Positions 23,657 to 35,878 of a stretch of DNA of 64,000 bases are shown here, piece after piece. The stretch's first letter is position 1, and every line of letters begins with the position of its first letter. The stretch is from positions 1 through 64,000 of the forward strand of contig JALJCO010003015.1 of assembly GCA_023101725.1 (NCBI GenBank), given 5' to 3'. The notes under the pieces are model-generated. The model was not told the DNA's origin. It saw nothing but the letters and a program-made list of their open reading frames with translations, and ran no database searches. Both the position numbers and the translations under genes were made by a program. Source of the DNA: Atherinomorus stipes. Its lineage: Eukaryota; Chordata; Actinopteri; Atheriniformes; Atherinidae.

Positions 23657-24898
23657 CTCTGTCCCAAATCGGCTACTTCCACACTCAATATGTTAGTAGG
23701 TGACTGTGGACACTCACCGCACTCTCTCGTCCTGAATTCAGTTCAGTAGGTGGTGATGATGCTCCCTGAAATGGGCAACAAACTGCCATAAAACTCAAAA
23801 GAAGAAGAAGACACTCACCGCACTCATCACGAGTGGAAAAGTAGCAGCTTATCGCAGGAGGACATCGATTTGTCGGCATCGATTTCGGCGTAAGGCTTCA
23901 CGAAGGATGTTCATGTTTTCATGATGAGAAATAACACTTAAAGGTGAAAAGCGTCGGCAGAAGATGGCGGCCGTGCGCTGTGGCAACCTGATCTCACAAA
24001 AATACCTGACATGAGCACGAACGGTTTTACTCATATACGTGTCCCCGACACATAACTGCTTCAAATTATGTCACTGACACGTAAAGCTGTGCAATGTAAA
24101 ATCAACAAGTCCGCATGTTGCCCGGAGAAACCTGGAATCCATCTCTCCAACTTCTGCATGACGGACACCTGCTGTGTGTCCTCGTCTGTTCCTCCAGAGC
24201 TGCTGTCCTGCAGGTTAGAGGCGTTTCTTCCCCAACGTCACCTGAATTCCTTCATGCTGTCATGCAGCTTTGCAGACGTAACGATCCGAGCTGCATGAAG
24301 CAGCTCTGGAGGAACAGACGAGGACACAGAGCAGCTGTCCGTCATGCAGAAGTTTGGGAGATGGATTCCAGGTTTCTCCAGGCAACATGCAGCCAAAAAA
24401 CCTAAAAGGATGTAGGCTCCGTCAGAATGAGAAGAACTGTGGATCGCACATATAAACTGAGTGGATGTTAAAAACCTAGTATAGTCCGTATTTTGGAGCA
24501 CAAACGACCTAATATGGGTGTGATTTTTTTAGAGGACTTGCTGATGTAACATTGCACAGTTTTACGTGTCAGCAGCACGTAATTTGAAGCAGAAAAATTC
24601 GTGTCTGGGGACACGAAAAGCTTTCCCACTGACTTAACAATGCGCAGCTTTACGTGTCAGTGACACGTAATTTGAAGCAGTTACGTGTCGGGGACACGTA
24701 TTTTTGTGAGATCAGGTTGGCTGTGGCTGTAAGCGGGTCAAATATTTCCGTAGAAGTCGACATCGACCTTTCATTTCCGTGAGTACTCCGCACGGGAGTA
24801 TGCGATCTGGGACAGCACTGCAAACTGGAAAATCAAAAAACCATTGAGAATTTGGGATTTTGAGTTTTGAGTGTGGAAGTGGGCGATTTGGGACACAG
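23657..24898. mobile_element. MITE with TGTCCCAAATCG ends
   Basis: The left end CTGTCCCAAATCGGCTACTT and following CCACACTCAA pair with TTGAGTGTGGAAGTGG and GCGATTTGGGACACAG at the right end. It is interrupted by the foldback element at 23985-24719. The small interior without it has no coding capacity that I recognise. Confidence 0.7.
23985..24719. mobile_element. Large foldback element with 7-8 bp target duplication
   Basis: The ends AACCTGATCTCACAAAAATAC and its inverse TATTTTTGTGAGATCAGGTT are flanked by GCTGTGGC at 23977-23984 and 24720-24727. Inside, ACACGTAA/TTACGTGT words and the longer CCTGGAATCCATCTC/GAGATGGATTCCAGG pair continue the inverted symmetry, so almost the whole element can fold into one hairpin. 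The 8-bp duplication fits hAT. Confidence 0.85.
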
Positions 24899-26054
24899 CA
24901 ATGATCTTTGATTTGAAGTGTCGATACTGAGGAATCTTCATGATGAAATAATCGTGGCATTTAATGCCGTGATAAATGGTGAGAGTGAATAACGGGACAT
25001 CTGCTCTGAACTGATGGTGACGCTTCTCCCTGCATTTCTTGTAACTTGGAAAAAAACTGGTCACTTTTCTTCTCCTGCAGTGTGAGCATCTTTTTCCCCG
25101 AGTCTATACGGACTACTCTTGTTTTTGGCACGACGCTCACTCGTGTAACAGCTCAAGCAGCGGTTTGCTCTACGGCTCGGTAGCAGGGCCACTTCATGAG
25201 ACCTGTTAATGGCGTGTTTTAGCGGGGATTCTTCGCCTGAAAGCCACCATGAATATCTGGTGCCGTCTTTAACGAAGGTAAAGTGTGAGGCCAGTTCAGG
25301 CGTGCGGCGCTGCCTCCGGAGAAAAAGCAACGCTACAGTGAGCGCTCACAATAACCTCCATCAGGCAGAAATACACTCACTCACTTCATGTTCACTCAAA
25401 GTGTGGACGACAGACCCTGCTGGCAGACATTTACCCTTTCTTTCCCCGCATGTACGTGCTCTCAGGCATGGAGCTGGATTGATGGTAGCAGTCGGGGTAT
25501 TTAATGCTAATGAGTCAGAGATGCTTCCTTATGTGAGACTCGGAGCCCCCCATGCTGAAGGCAGCGTCGCTGACGGGAAGCTGAGCCCTGCTGGGATGTT
25601 GCAGCCTTCTTCTCCAGTTTTGGAGGTAAAGAAGTTTAGAAAAACTTATCAGGTCCAAAACCCTTTAGTCGGACACAACTTAAATTTAACATTCACTGTA
25701 ATTCCACAAAAAGTCTTGCCATAATACACCATATTTAATAAGAACAAAATTCCCAAAAGGATATAGTCCACGATAAAAGTATATTATTAATAATATTCAA
25801 TAATAGTAAAAAATAACTTTACTCACTTTTGTAGATCACAATATAAATAAGTTTTCACTATAAATAAATAAGTCATAATCCTCATTATCACTATATAATC
25901 CTGAATGATACTAATAATCATAATAATCTCTTTGTAAATCACAATGCATGCAACATAATACTCAACAATACTCAAAAATGAATTACAGTATACATAATAC
26001 ATGCTCTTCATTAGTTCTTATTAACTCCACATATCCTTTTATTATATTGTATTT

Positions 26055-26059
<5 letters not shown>
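24899..26059. other. Mostly non-repetitive intron 1 sequence
   Basis: A 171-codon + strand frame at 25209-25724 begins MACFSGDSSPESHHEYL. It has no recognised domain, no clear splice context and no repeat signature. It may be chance or an unannotated exon. 25725-26059 is AT-rich. Confidence 0.35.

Positions 26060-26117
<58 letters not shown>
26060..26117. repeat. (AT)n microsatellite
   Basis: About 29 uninterrupted AT repeats, followed by a short GT run and the MITE at 26139. Confidence 0.97.
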
Positions 26118-26122
<5 letters not shown>

Positions 26123-26138
26123 TGTGTGTGTGTGTGTA

Positions 26139-26669
26139 CAGTTGGCTTAAAAATTATTCATACCCCCTATTAAATAAAAGGCTAAATTCACATTGGTAAT
26201 TCAAATAACAAAAAACTAAAGAAACTAGTAATAAATAAAAATTTACAAAATTATAATTTTGTGAAATACATGATTGCTTTTGAATTGTGGCTGAAAATAA
26301 TAGTTATGAAAAATAAATAAACAAAAACTGTCTCAGACACATCAGAGCATCTTTCCCATGAACATGGACCAACATACCTGCCAGCAGGTGCAGACGTCTG
26401 ATTGGATGATACAGAAACACCTGATTGCAGTGATTGAATCAAAGTGATGCTCAACAACATTTTAGCTTCGGAGCCCCATCATGCTTGTTTACTTGTTTAT
26501 TTTTTGTGTGTTTGTTTTTAATATTTCTTTCAAACCTCAATTCAAAATCAACGTCCTGATTTTCATAGAATTTTTATTTTTATTTACTTTTGTTGATTTC
26601 CTCTTATATAACTAACAGCTGATTTCCTCCTTCTTTAATTGGAGGGTGTGAATAACTTTGAGGACGACA
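26139..26669. mobile_element. Tc1/mariner-type MITE, copy 1 of 3 (full length)
   Basis: Left end CAGTTGGCTTAAAAATTATTC after a TA; right end GTGAATAACTTTGAGGACGAC, the inverse. The core CCCATGAACATGGACCAACA followed by TACCTGCCAGCAGGTGCAGA is shared, in the same orientation, with copies at 38178-38477 and 41273-41754. No transposase is encoded. Confidence 0.85.
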
Positions 26670-27068
26670 CACATTTAAACAGTTTTAAAGAGTTCCACCA
26701 TTTATTTAACTCGATCGCATGGTGGATGACTGTCTGAAATAAGACATAACTGTAAATACAACGGATCATATTACTACGTTACCATGCATCCACCTGCTGC
26801 GGTGCAAATCCTCCTCAGAAGCAAACACTAGCTGGACGTATTGTGAACATCACCGCATTTTGGAGGAATAAGGGATTAAGATTAAGAGTCCATTTCACAA
26901 CTCACAGGTTTCCTTTGTTCCAGTGGTGGTGGTGGGGGGCTGAATAGGCTGGCAGGGTCGATGACTTCTCAGGCGTGCTGATGAGGTAACAGTTGATGGT
27001 GATTATAGTGAGTGCAGCTGACATGGTGAGAGAACTGTGGTTTTAACAATATATATGTGGATATACTG
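26670..27068. other. No gene recognised, intron 1
   Basis: Non-repetitive apart from a GGTGGTGGTGG run at 26922-26935. Confidence 0.4.
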
Positions 27069-28030
27069 TAGTAGGGCTGCAGCAGTACACAAAAATCTGG
27101 GTTCGGTATGCACCTCGGTACACAAGTCATGGTTCGGTTTGTTTTTGGGTACAGTCATGAAAAAACTACAAATATGTTTTATTAACAAGTTCTCTAAAAT
27201 TTAACATCAAAGCTGTTTGTTTTTCTGCCATATTGTTTGAATGAGAAAAAATAACCACAAATAAAGAAAATGTTTTCAAATAAAATCTTTCACCTCACCG
27301 AGCAGCATTTAACAGAAACAGCTCCACTTTCATTCACTCATCCTCCTCACAGAAACTAACACCACAGCTGCTCAGACTGCCTGAATAAAAAAGCATCGAT
27401 CAGCAACATACGGCTGTTTTTACTCGTGTTTGTGCTGAACGAGTTTCCCAGTCAAACTTGTGAGCTGTCGCTTTACATGCGTTAACATGTTGGAAGTGTG
27501 TCTGTACATACACATACGTAGGGATGTATATCGTTATGATTTTATCGATACCAATACCAATATTGATACTCCTTATCGATACCGGTATTTATCGATTCTC
27601 TTATTGATACTATAACATAACTTAGAGTAAATAATAAAGACATTACAAGATGTTACAAGATCCAGCGGTGGAGAAGATTTGTTCAGATGATGTTGAAGAA
27701 GCCTGGACATAAAAGTGGGTGAAGGACAGCTGGGAGAATGAGGGAATTGTGTCTGTCTTATTCCATCATTGTGATTATTTGACTGTGTAATGATAACTCG
27801 ATGGTTAGGTAGATGTACAAAAAGTATCAATAAGAGTATCGTTAGTCCAGAATCTTAACGGTACCCTGGTATCGTTAAGATTAGGAACCGGTACCAAACT
27901 ATACCGGTACTCGGTATACATCCCTACACATACGTGTGTCTAAGTCAGCACGCTGCTTTTGATATGTCGGCTTTTTTTTCCTTCTCCCTCTTCGTCAAAC
28001 CGATGTGCTCCCAGACGGAGGACGAGAGCA
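27069..28030. mobile_element. hAT-like element, second copy of the 12216 family
   Basis: Starts AGGGCTGCAGCAGTACACAAA and ends near CTTCTCCCTCTTCGTC...GACGGAGGACGAG, matching the two ends of 12216-13460. It is interrupted by the 408-bp element at 27519. Confidence 0.5.
27519..27926. mobile_element. hAT MITE with perfect 8-bp target duplication
   Basis: 408 bp, ends TAGGGATGTATAT and GTATACATCCCTA, flanked on both sides by CACATACG (27511-27518 and 27927-27934). Subterminal regions are rich in TATCGATACC/GGTATCG. Confidence 0.9.
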
Positions 28031-28281
28031 GTGGTTCTCAAACTTTATTTGCAGGGACCCCCTTTCATTGGAAATAATAATTGTCAAGCCCCCCGTCCCA
28101 CCACCACTACCACATGTACCCAAATATTTAGCATGAAATACATGAAAAAATGCACTGCATTTGAGGTGGGGGGCAATGCCTTTTGAGTCATCATCATTTG
28201 TTCCTTAGTACTTTAAAGAATATGCCCATTTTTGTTAGAAGTACAAAAACTAGGCCTGGCTGGGCCCCCCTGACAGAGCTC

Positions 28282-28325
<44 letters not shown>

Positions 28326-28330
28326 TATGA
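28282..28330. repeat. (AT)n microsatellite
   Basis: TA run with short CACAC interruption. Confidence 0.95.
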
Positions 28331-28520
28331 CTGCAGAAAGCCATTCCAACGTCTCCATTTCCAAATCCTGGAGGTAGCGTCTGCTCTGTGGGGGCCTGCG
28401 TTGTCATGGTAGAGTTTGGGACCAGATATGGGATCACCATGGTTGCAGGATCCACCTCTCCAATGATGACAAGCGTAATTTCTCTCTGGGGAGGTGGATG
28501 CCACTCCCCCTGGCACTGGT
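28325..28520 (-). pseudogene. Possible mariner-type transposase fragment
   Basis: The minus-strand frame contains SGPKLYHDNAGPHRADATSR. HDNAxPH is the motif around the second catalytic Asp of mariner/IS630 transposases. The flanking residues are degraded and no terminal repeats were found, so the call rests on one motif. Confidence 0.45.
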
Positions 28521-28639
28521 AACGGTGCAGCAGTCAGCTAGCATTCTACGTGTCTCTTCAACACTTTGACCGTATGATTCAACAGGTAAATAACGGGTGC
28601 CGGATCGTCAGCAGCTGGGACTCCAGAAGCTCAAAGACT

Positions 28640-29910
28640 CACGCAGAATCAGATGTTTGGCTTTAGCAGAGCAGAATTAGCATTTTTGTTTAGGGCACGG
28701 CCCACACACTTAACTCAGCTGCTCATCCCACAAATATACTCTCCTTACAATGTCTCCAGGGAAATGAAACTTTACAACAGCACAAGTTATTGATACGAAA
28801 TGTTCTAACAAAGGAATAATCTTCCAAACACAAATGTACTGAGTTTTTGTGCTAAGTTGTGCTAAGCTAATGAGGTTCATGGATGTGGGAATGGTTCTGT
28901 TCCATTAATGGCTGGGAAAGTGGCTGTTCAGACTCTTAAAGTCCACTCCGACGCTTCAGCCGAGCAGGCGTGGACTCATTAAACCTAACAGGCACAGACG
29001 ACATCGCTGTAATTACTCAGTTATGTAATCTTTCCAGAGGTATCTGAGTGCCAGCACTGATGAGTCAGGTCAGCGGTCTCGGCTCGGATATGCTCTCCTG
29101 AGGTGGTCGCTGTCCACGGACGCTCCCCGAGGCTCCTGTGGTGAGAAGTGGGCTTACTCATGAGACCAGTGTGAGATGTGGGGGCTGGGGGATGTGCTGG
29201 AGGAGCGTTTCGGTGGGTCTGCTCGTCCCCTCAGAGAGAAGAAAGTGAATATGTGTGCGTGATCACCGTTTCTGTCCTGATGAGAGTGTTAATACGAGCC
29301 CTCAGAGCGCAGGCTCTGACGGTGGAAGTGATGTGAGTCATATACGGAGAGGCCCGCGGTCGCTGCCACCATCAGCAACACTAATGCAGGAGGATCTCTG
29401 CGATGATTCATGGAGCGGTGGTCCGACAGCTCGCTGGGATCATCCGTGTTTTAGGGTTAGATCACGGCTGATGGGAAGCTGAGAAACGAGTGCTTTATAT
29501 CTGATTAATTACTAGATTAATGTGATTAGAGTGTATGTGTACTGTCCTTCTTCACCTCCACTTAAGATTATGGACACAGAACTTAAAGTGCTGATGACAC
29601 GACCTGAACTTCCAGTAATTTAGCAACAGATTAACACAACAAAACAAAATCAGCAGTTCTGTGAGAAGTTAAAGGTAGAGTCCGAAGTCCCTCCAGCGTT
29701 TCTGTTTGCAAACAACAGCATTCAAACTTAGCGCTCCTCCCTCTCAGGCTAACGGCCGCCTCGTTCTAGCTAGATTCAACTTCAAGCTTCTCCTTCAGAG
29801 CTCAGAAGCGGCTACAAGCCAAACTATGATTAACCTGGTTTTCCAAAGTGCATCTGAAGTTCTTTAGCATCTCCATGACACCACGTCATCAAAACAGAGG
29901 AAAACATGAA
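28640..29910. other. Non-repetitive intron 1 block
   Basis: About 1.2 kb without tandem repeats or transposon ends that I recognise, in an otherwise repeat-filled intron. Contains TAATTACTCAGTTATGTAAT near 29010 and TGATTAATTACTAGATTAAT near 29501, compatible with homeodomain-type sites. A possible conserved non-coding segment; no coding signal. Confidence 0.3.
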
Positions 29911-29917
29911 AGATGCT

Positions 29918-31207
29918 CCAGAACAGCTGGACTGGAACTGGTCTGTGGTGGATCATCACCAGTCCAGAACAGCTGGACTGGAACTGGTCTGTGGTGGATC
30001 ATCACCAGTCCAGAACAGCTGGACTGGAACTGGTCTGTGGTGGATCATCACCAGTCCAGAACAGCTGGACTGGAACTGGTCTGTGGTGGATCATCACCAG
30101 TCCAGAACAGCTGGACTGGAACTGGTCTGTGGTGGATCATCATCAGTCTAGAACAGCTGGACTGGAACTGGTCTGTGGTGGATCATCACCAGTCCAGAAC
30201 AGCTGGACTGGAACTGGTCTGTGGTGGATCATCACCAGTCCAGAACAGCTGGACTGGAACTGGTCTGTGGTGGATCATCACCAGTCCAGAACAGCTGGAC
30301 TGGAACTGGTCTGTGGTGGATCATCACCAGTCCAGAACAGCTGGACTGGAACTGGTCTGTGGTGGATCATCACCAGTCCAGAACAGCTGGACTGGAACTG
30401 GTCTGTGGTGGATCATCACCAGTCTAGAACAGCTGGACTGGAACTGGTCTGTGGTGGATCATCACCAGTCCAGAACAGCTGGACTGGAACTGGTCTGTGG
30501 TGGATCATCACCGGTCCAGAACAGCTGGACTGGAACTGGTCTGTGGTGGATCATCACCAGTCCAGAACAGCTGGACTGGAACTGGTCTGTGGTGGATCAT
30601 CACCAGTCCAGAACAGCTGGACTGGAACTGGTCTGTGGTGGATCATCACCAGTCTAGAACAGCTGGACTGGAACTGGTCTGTGGTGGATCATCACCAGTC
30701 CAGAACAGCTGGACTGGAACTGGTCTGTGGTGGATCACCACCAGTCCAGAACAGCTGGACTGGAACTGGTCTGTGGTGGATCATCACCAGTCCAGAACAG
30801 CTGGACTGGAACTGGTCTGTGGTGGATCATCACCAGTCTAAAATAGCTGGACTGGAACTGGTCTGTGGTGGATCATCACCAGTCCAGAACAGCTGGACCG
30901 GAACTGGTCTGTGGTGGATCATCACCAGTCTAAAATAGCTGGACTGGAACTGGTCTGTGGTGGATCATCACCGGTCCAGAACAGCTGGACCGGAACTGGT
31001 CTGTGGTGGATCATCACCGGTCCAGAACAGCTGGACTGGAACTGGTCTGTGGTGGATCATCACCAGTCCAGAACAGCTGGACTGGAACTGGTCTGTGGTG
31101 GATCATCACCAGTCCAGAACAGCTGGACTGGAACCGGTCTGTGATGGATCATCACCAGTCCAGAACAGCTGGACCGGTACTGGTCTGTGGTGGATCATCA
31201 CCAGTTC
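29918..31207. repeat. Minisatellite, 46-bp unit, 28 copies
   Basis: The unit is CCAGAACAGCTGGACTGGAA followed by CTGGTCTGTGGTGGATCATC and ACCAGT. Units are nearly identical until about 30830, after which variants (AAATAGCTGG, GGACCGGAAC) appear. Since 46 is not a multiple of three, the same 46-residue repeat shows up in several frames, giving frames up to 341 codons without gene features. Confidence 0.97.
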
Positions 31208-33144
31208 AGGAGAGTGATGATGATGATGATGAGGAAGATGGAGACAACAGGTTAGGACCGGACTAGAACTGTAGTCAGCTCCAAGACCTTCTTACAGAGC
31301 CGGTCCACTGGTTCAGTTCCAGCATGCAAGAGACCCCCACAGAGCGGACTGAGAACTGTACGGAGACCCAGACCAGGACCAAGCAGACTAAAAACTGTTA
31401 AAGAGCTGCTTAGACCGGCACTGAGCGGACCAGGACCAGCACGGTACAAGGCGGAGTCAGGAGTAACGCCGATGTTCGGGTCGACTTCTGTCCACATGGG
31501 ACGTGCAGTCGGCAGCAGTCCTGCTTCTCTGCTGAACTTCTACGGCTGATATTCAACAACGGCCACATCTCCTGTTCTGCTTTCAAACTAATTACAAGCA
31601 GAACGCCGACATTTCTGTGTGAATCCTTCCATGTGCATTTTCAATACAGATGAAGTCATGACTGACATCTAGTTAGATCTAGTAAAAAGAGATCAGGTTT
31701 TAAAGCTCAACGCTCAACATACAGTAGTAGCGACTCAAAAGTTCCCCTGTTTCCATCATAGGACCTTCACTGGTCCTTCCCTGGTCCTTCCCTGGTCCCC
31801 TACAGGTCCCTGACAGTAATGATATCCCCCACAATGACATCATCGGTGAGGCCGCGCCCCCAAGCAGCCTGAGTGTAAACCAGCTGCAATGCCTCTTTTG
31901 TTCACGGGGAGGAGCAGTGATTTTGATGTTCTGCTCTTGGTCTAAAAACCAAGGTTGATGATCAGATGGAGAAGTTTATTATGTATTTTGATCAAGAACA
32001 AACTATTTTCAACTTACTATTAATACAAAGACAGCTATATAACTAGTTTAATATTTGTTAAGTAAAGAACAGGGGAAATATGTTCGTTTCTGTTTCGGAC
32101 AGGGGCAGTCCACCTCACTGGATTTTCTGCTGTAACATTCTATTTTTAGTTTCCAGACATTCTGGAAATTAATGTGGAAGAATTTTGTGAATGGTGGTAT
32201 ACAGAGGTTCTAAATTTATAAAATAAATAGCCCCTTGATATTGTTTTCAGAAGGTTCATAGATGGATCAGTGCAGCATTTTAGAACATTAACATTACAAC
32301 TGCAGCTTCAGTAACCTGAGGTTACTAACCCCCCCCCCCCCCCCCCCCCTCAGCTGCATTGTGGTTCTGATTTGCGTGGCAATAGGCGACTAATAGCCCA
32401 CTCATTTCAAACAAAAGGTTGAGCAATTACACTGCTAACAGCAAGCTATCACACATCCTAATACCCGTCCCACCCCCACGGAAAATGATCTTGTCCCAGA
32501 CCAGCGTAAAAAGGCAATGCTTTCAGAGGAAGGGAACAGAGCAGTGGTCAGCAACTGGCGTCCAGATTATCATGGTTTTCTTTAAAAACGTGATTATTCT
32601 CAGGGTGCGAACCAGGGGGAGCTGGGGGAGCTGTAGCCCCCTTAATGAAACATGAGCTCCCCTAGAAAACAAGATTTGTGAAATTTTGGGGGAGCTCTAG
32701 CCTATAATACTGACATAAAGCATGTTGATTTATCTCAGATTCACCGTAGCTTCTATGATTCTCATGGTATAATTATTATGTTCACTGAAGCGAGTTAAAC
32801 TGCTCCTACATTAAATAAAAGAAGGGATGCCCGGCAAGGTGTAGGCATTATATGACAGCAGATTCTGTCTGTCTGTCATGTGTGCAGCATTCTTTCAGCC
32901 CCACACCCCCACCACCCCAACCACCTCCACCCCCTCACCCCCCAATGCCAGAGTTAAATTGGCCCATTCACTCCCCATTGTTTCACAAATCAGCTAAATC
33001 TTGCAGCCATGTTCTGTCTCTGCCACTTACCTGTTTCCCTTCAGTGTGACTCAAAAGCATGTGTGTATATAACACATAACTAACTAAAACACATTTAAAA
33101 TGAGTTACTGTACAATTCGTCGAATCATAAAGCGTGAATTAAAA
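31208..33144. other. No gene recognised; poly-C tract
   Basis: Includes short (GAT)n at 31216-31231, a C run at 32331-32349 and a C-rich segment at 32900-32945. No coding or transposon motif recognised. Confidence 0.45.
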
Positions 33145-33245
33145 AAACAACAATATTGACAACATGCATAAAGTCACCCATGTTTGGGATCGATCCCACA
33201 ACCTTCTGCCCAGCAGTCTGTTGCTCTGCCCACTGTACTAAACAA
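33145..33245 (-). mobile_element. tRNA-derived SINE head
   Basis: On the minus strand, TTTAGTACAGTGGGCAGAGC resembles an A box and GGTTGTGGGATCGATCCCA resembles a B box, at tRNA-like spacing. The element body downstream is not clear. Confidence 0.5.
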
Positions 33246-34972
33246 TCATAGGCATTTCTGTGAGGTGGATATTTCACATGTGGCAGGTGGGGGTTCAATT
33301 CTAGGGTGGGATTTTTACATGTTGCCATATGTTTTTGCCTCAAAGCAGCTCGGCTATTGTTTATTGCCCAGCATTTTTTCACAAATAGCCTACTTTTATT
33401 TCTTTTATTGGAGAAATGCGACAGTTATATTTCATCTTAATGCTGCTGACAAGAGCGCTTCTCGGGATCGCACCCAAATTAAATTTTAAAAAGTATGTGA
33501 CAAAAGTAGAGACGTGGATACAAGAACCACTCTTTCAGATAGAAGGCAGGTGTGGAAACCACTCGACCAAACAGGTATCCCCCCCCCCTACTGACAGGAT
33601 CCTAAACTGTCACGCTACCATTAAAACTTCTATCCTTTGACATCATTGTGTTCTAGTTCCATTCAATGGCGAACGCAGCCCCGCCATCGCGTTTACGTTG
33701 CCACGGTGACTCGTCGGGGCTCCATTGATGCTGGCTTTTTGACATGGTAGCACATGTGTAAAACTCCGGGTTGAACCACAGTTGATTAAACCAACTCAGT
33801 TCAGCTGTTCGAGAACCGAAAACTCTGAGTTTTGTATCTCCCGAGTAGATCAACTCAGAACCTGCTTCATGAAACGGACCTCAGGATTCATTCTAGATTA
33901 TCTGATAAACTCCCACCAAAATGAACACATGAAATAAATTAGCCCATATTGAACAGACCTTTTATAAACCAAGTGAAGTTACAATAAAGGTTTACGAGGG
34001 TGAAAAAAGTAAAAAAAAATAAAATAAAATAAAAATCTCCATAAGAAACACAGCCTTACTTTTATTTATCTTTTTATCTATTTATGTATTCATTTGTGAA
34101 AACATTTTTTTAAATTGTCCAGGGACAATGAAAATGCTCCAGCATTGTTTTAACATTGCAGCGGCTTTAATTTCTCCTGAACATAAAATTGAGCATTGAG
34201 ATAACATTTCAGATGAAATCAGTGACTGTGTGATTAGAATTCTGTGAGAGAAGCGCCATCTCCTGGTGATACCCTGTATTTCAATAAATGGGTGGAGTTA
34301 GAGTAAACATTGACACTCCAAGCAAAAAGAGGGGGGGCACTCCAGTGGCTGGAATTTGGAGGGAATTTGGCTGGAACTTGGTTGGAAAACAGAGGCCATT
34401 TGGCTGGCTTTCAGCCTAAAGGGGAACTTTTAAACCACTACTACTGTATCTGGACCACAAAGGCTCATGGGAAATACAAATTCAGCAGGAAATGAACCTT
34501 TTAGGATTGGCACCATAAGCAGTACAAGGAGATAAACTCACCACCACATATGATGGTTTGCACAATGTCTGAGACAGAAGTATCGTTACCGTATTTTCCA
34601 GACAATAACTTGCACTTTTTTCATAGTTTGGCTGCTCCTGCCATTGATGCTGCACTTACACTAAACAATTTTCACCGTCGCAGACTTAAGTCTGGAAGTC
34701 TTTAGTAGATGTCAGGAGTTTTACTGGAGTTGCCCCGGCGGCCTCGATCGTCAAGTTTGAGATGGTAATCTGCGCTGATTTATACAGATGCGGGCATGAA
34801 AAATTTCCTCTTTTTTCTGCCAGAAGTGGTGCAGTAATAGTGCACCATTACTGCACTATCACTGGCTGAACGATTGGTCCCGTGAATACGTCATTATGCA
34901 CGGTGTCCAAACTTGCCATGTGGAAACGTCCTGATACGTTTGTCAAAAACTTTGATATTATCACAAGTGTGG
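33246..34972. other. No gene recognised, intron 1
   Basis: A/T-rich stretches, short A and C runs, and small open frames without recognisable motifs. Confidence 0.4.
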
Positions 34973-35158
34973 GGAGTGGGTGGCCTAGTGGTAGCGTCGT
35001 GGGCTTTGGCGCGGAGGACCCGGGTTCGAGTCCCTGACACTACCCCTAGGTGAACCACTGTGGTCCGTAATCCCCACCAACTGCCCCCCGGGCGCTTTAA
35101 GCAGCAGCCCACTGCTCTCTGATACTCACAGTACAGAGATCTTACCAGTATATATAAA
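34973..35158 (+). mobile_element. tRNA-derived SINE with intact A and B boxes
   Basis: A box TGGCCTAGTGG at 34981-34991 and B box GGTTCGAGTCC at 35023-35033 give a tRNA-type RNA polymerase III promoter. The body CCCCCCGGGCGCTTTAAGCA and GCAGCCCACTGCTC follows, and the element ends in an A-rich tail near 35170. Confidence 0.85.
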
Positions 35159-35875
35159 ATGAAAAAAAAAGTCATAGTGATGCAACACAATCAACTACCT
35201 GGCTGGATGAGCTCTGAAAGCAGTGGAAACAGGTCCGACCTCCAGAACCGTCAATACTCAGAGCACCAGTGCAGCCAGAGAAAGATATGCGTGCACCAGC
35301 AAATACCGGGTATGCCACATTTATTTTCAACAGTGTTATACCTCCACTAACATTCAGAAGAATGTATCGCTCTCAAATACACTATTAACACAAAACGTCT
35401 CCACATGATGTGTGTGTTGTATCAGTAATAGTCACCAGAAGTTTACATCAGGTCACACATGTGACATGCTCTCAGATACTGTAAATCAATAAAGTAGCTG
35501 AATAGACACTTTACAGTCTAGAAAAAACCTGACAGTCGTTGCTGCCCAATGAGACCAACATAGTGAAATATAACACACGCATGCGCGTGAAGCCATAACT
35601 GATCCATTATGCATGATCAACAGCTGTTAAACCATCTGAACACAGCTGTCGGGCTCAGCAGCAGTAAAAGACTCAACCACATCCCTGTTTACCTGTTTAC
35701 CAGCGCACACTGCAGCTCTCAGGTTAAAGGAGTACAGCGCAAGTTCCAGCTTATTTCCAGAAGTTCGCCCCCTCTGATGACAAGTGGAAGTGACGCTGAT
35801 GTCGTGCACACGCATGAGCTGCTTGGATGCGTTGGTCTCTAATTTAACCACATTACACTCAGTCTGAGTCCAGTG
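35159..35875. other. No gene recognised, intron 1
   Basis: Apparently unique sequence; only short open frames. Confidence 0.4.
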
Positions 35876-35878
35876 TAA

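Noticed and set aside
25209..25724. 171-codon frame as a new gene
   Set aside because: No domain, no splice or expression evidence and no repeat signature; length alone is not enough. Kept only as a note.
29848..30938. 269- and 341-codon frames with SRTAGLELVCGGSSPVQNSW repeats
   Set aside because: Frame-rotating reads of the 46-bp array, with no start context or partner exons.
34981..35033. A functional tRNA gene
   Set aside because: The A and B boxes are good, but the body and A-rich tail identify a SINE; no 3' tRNA structure is seen.
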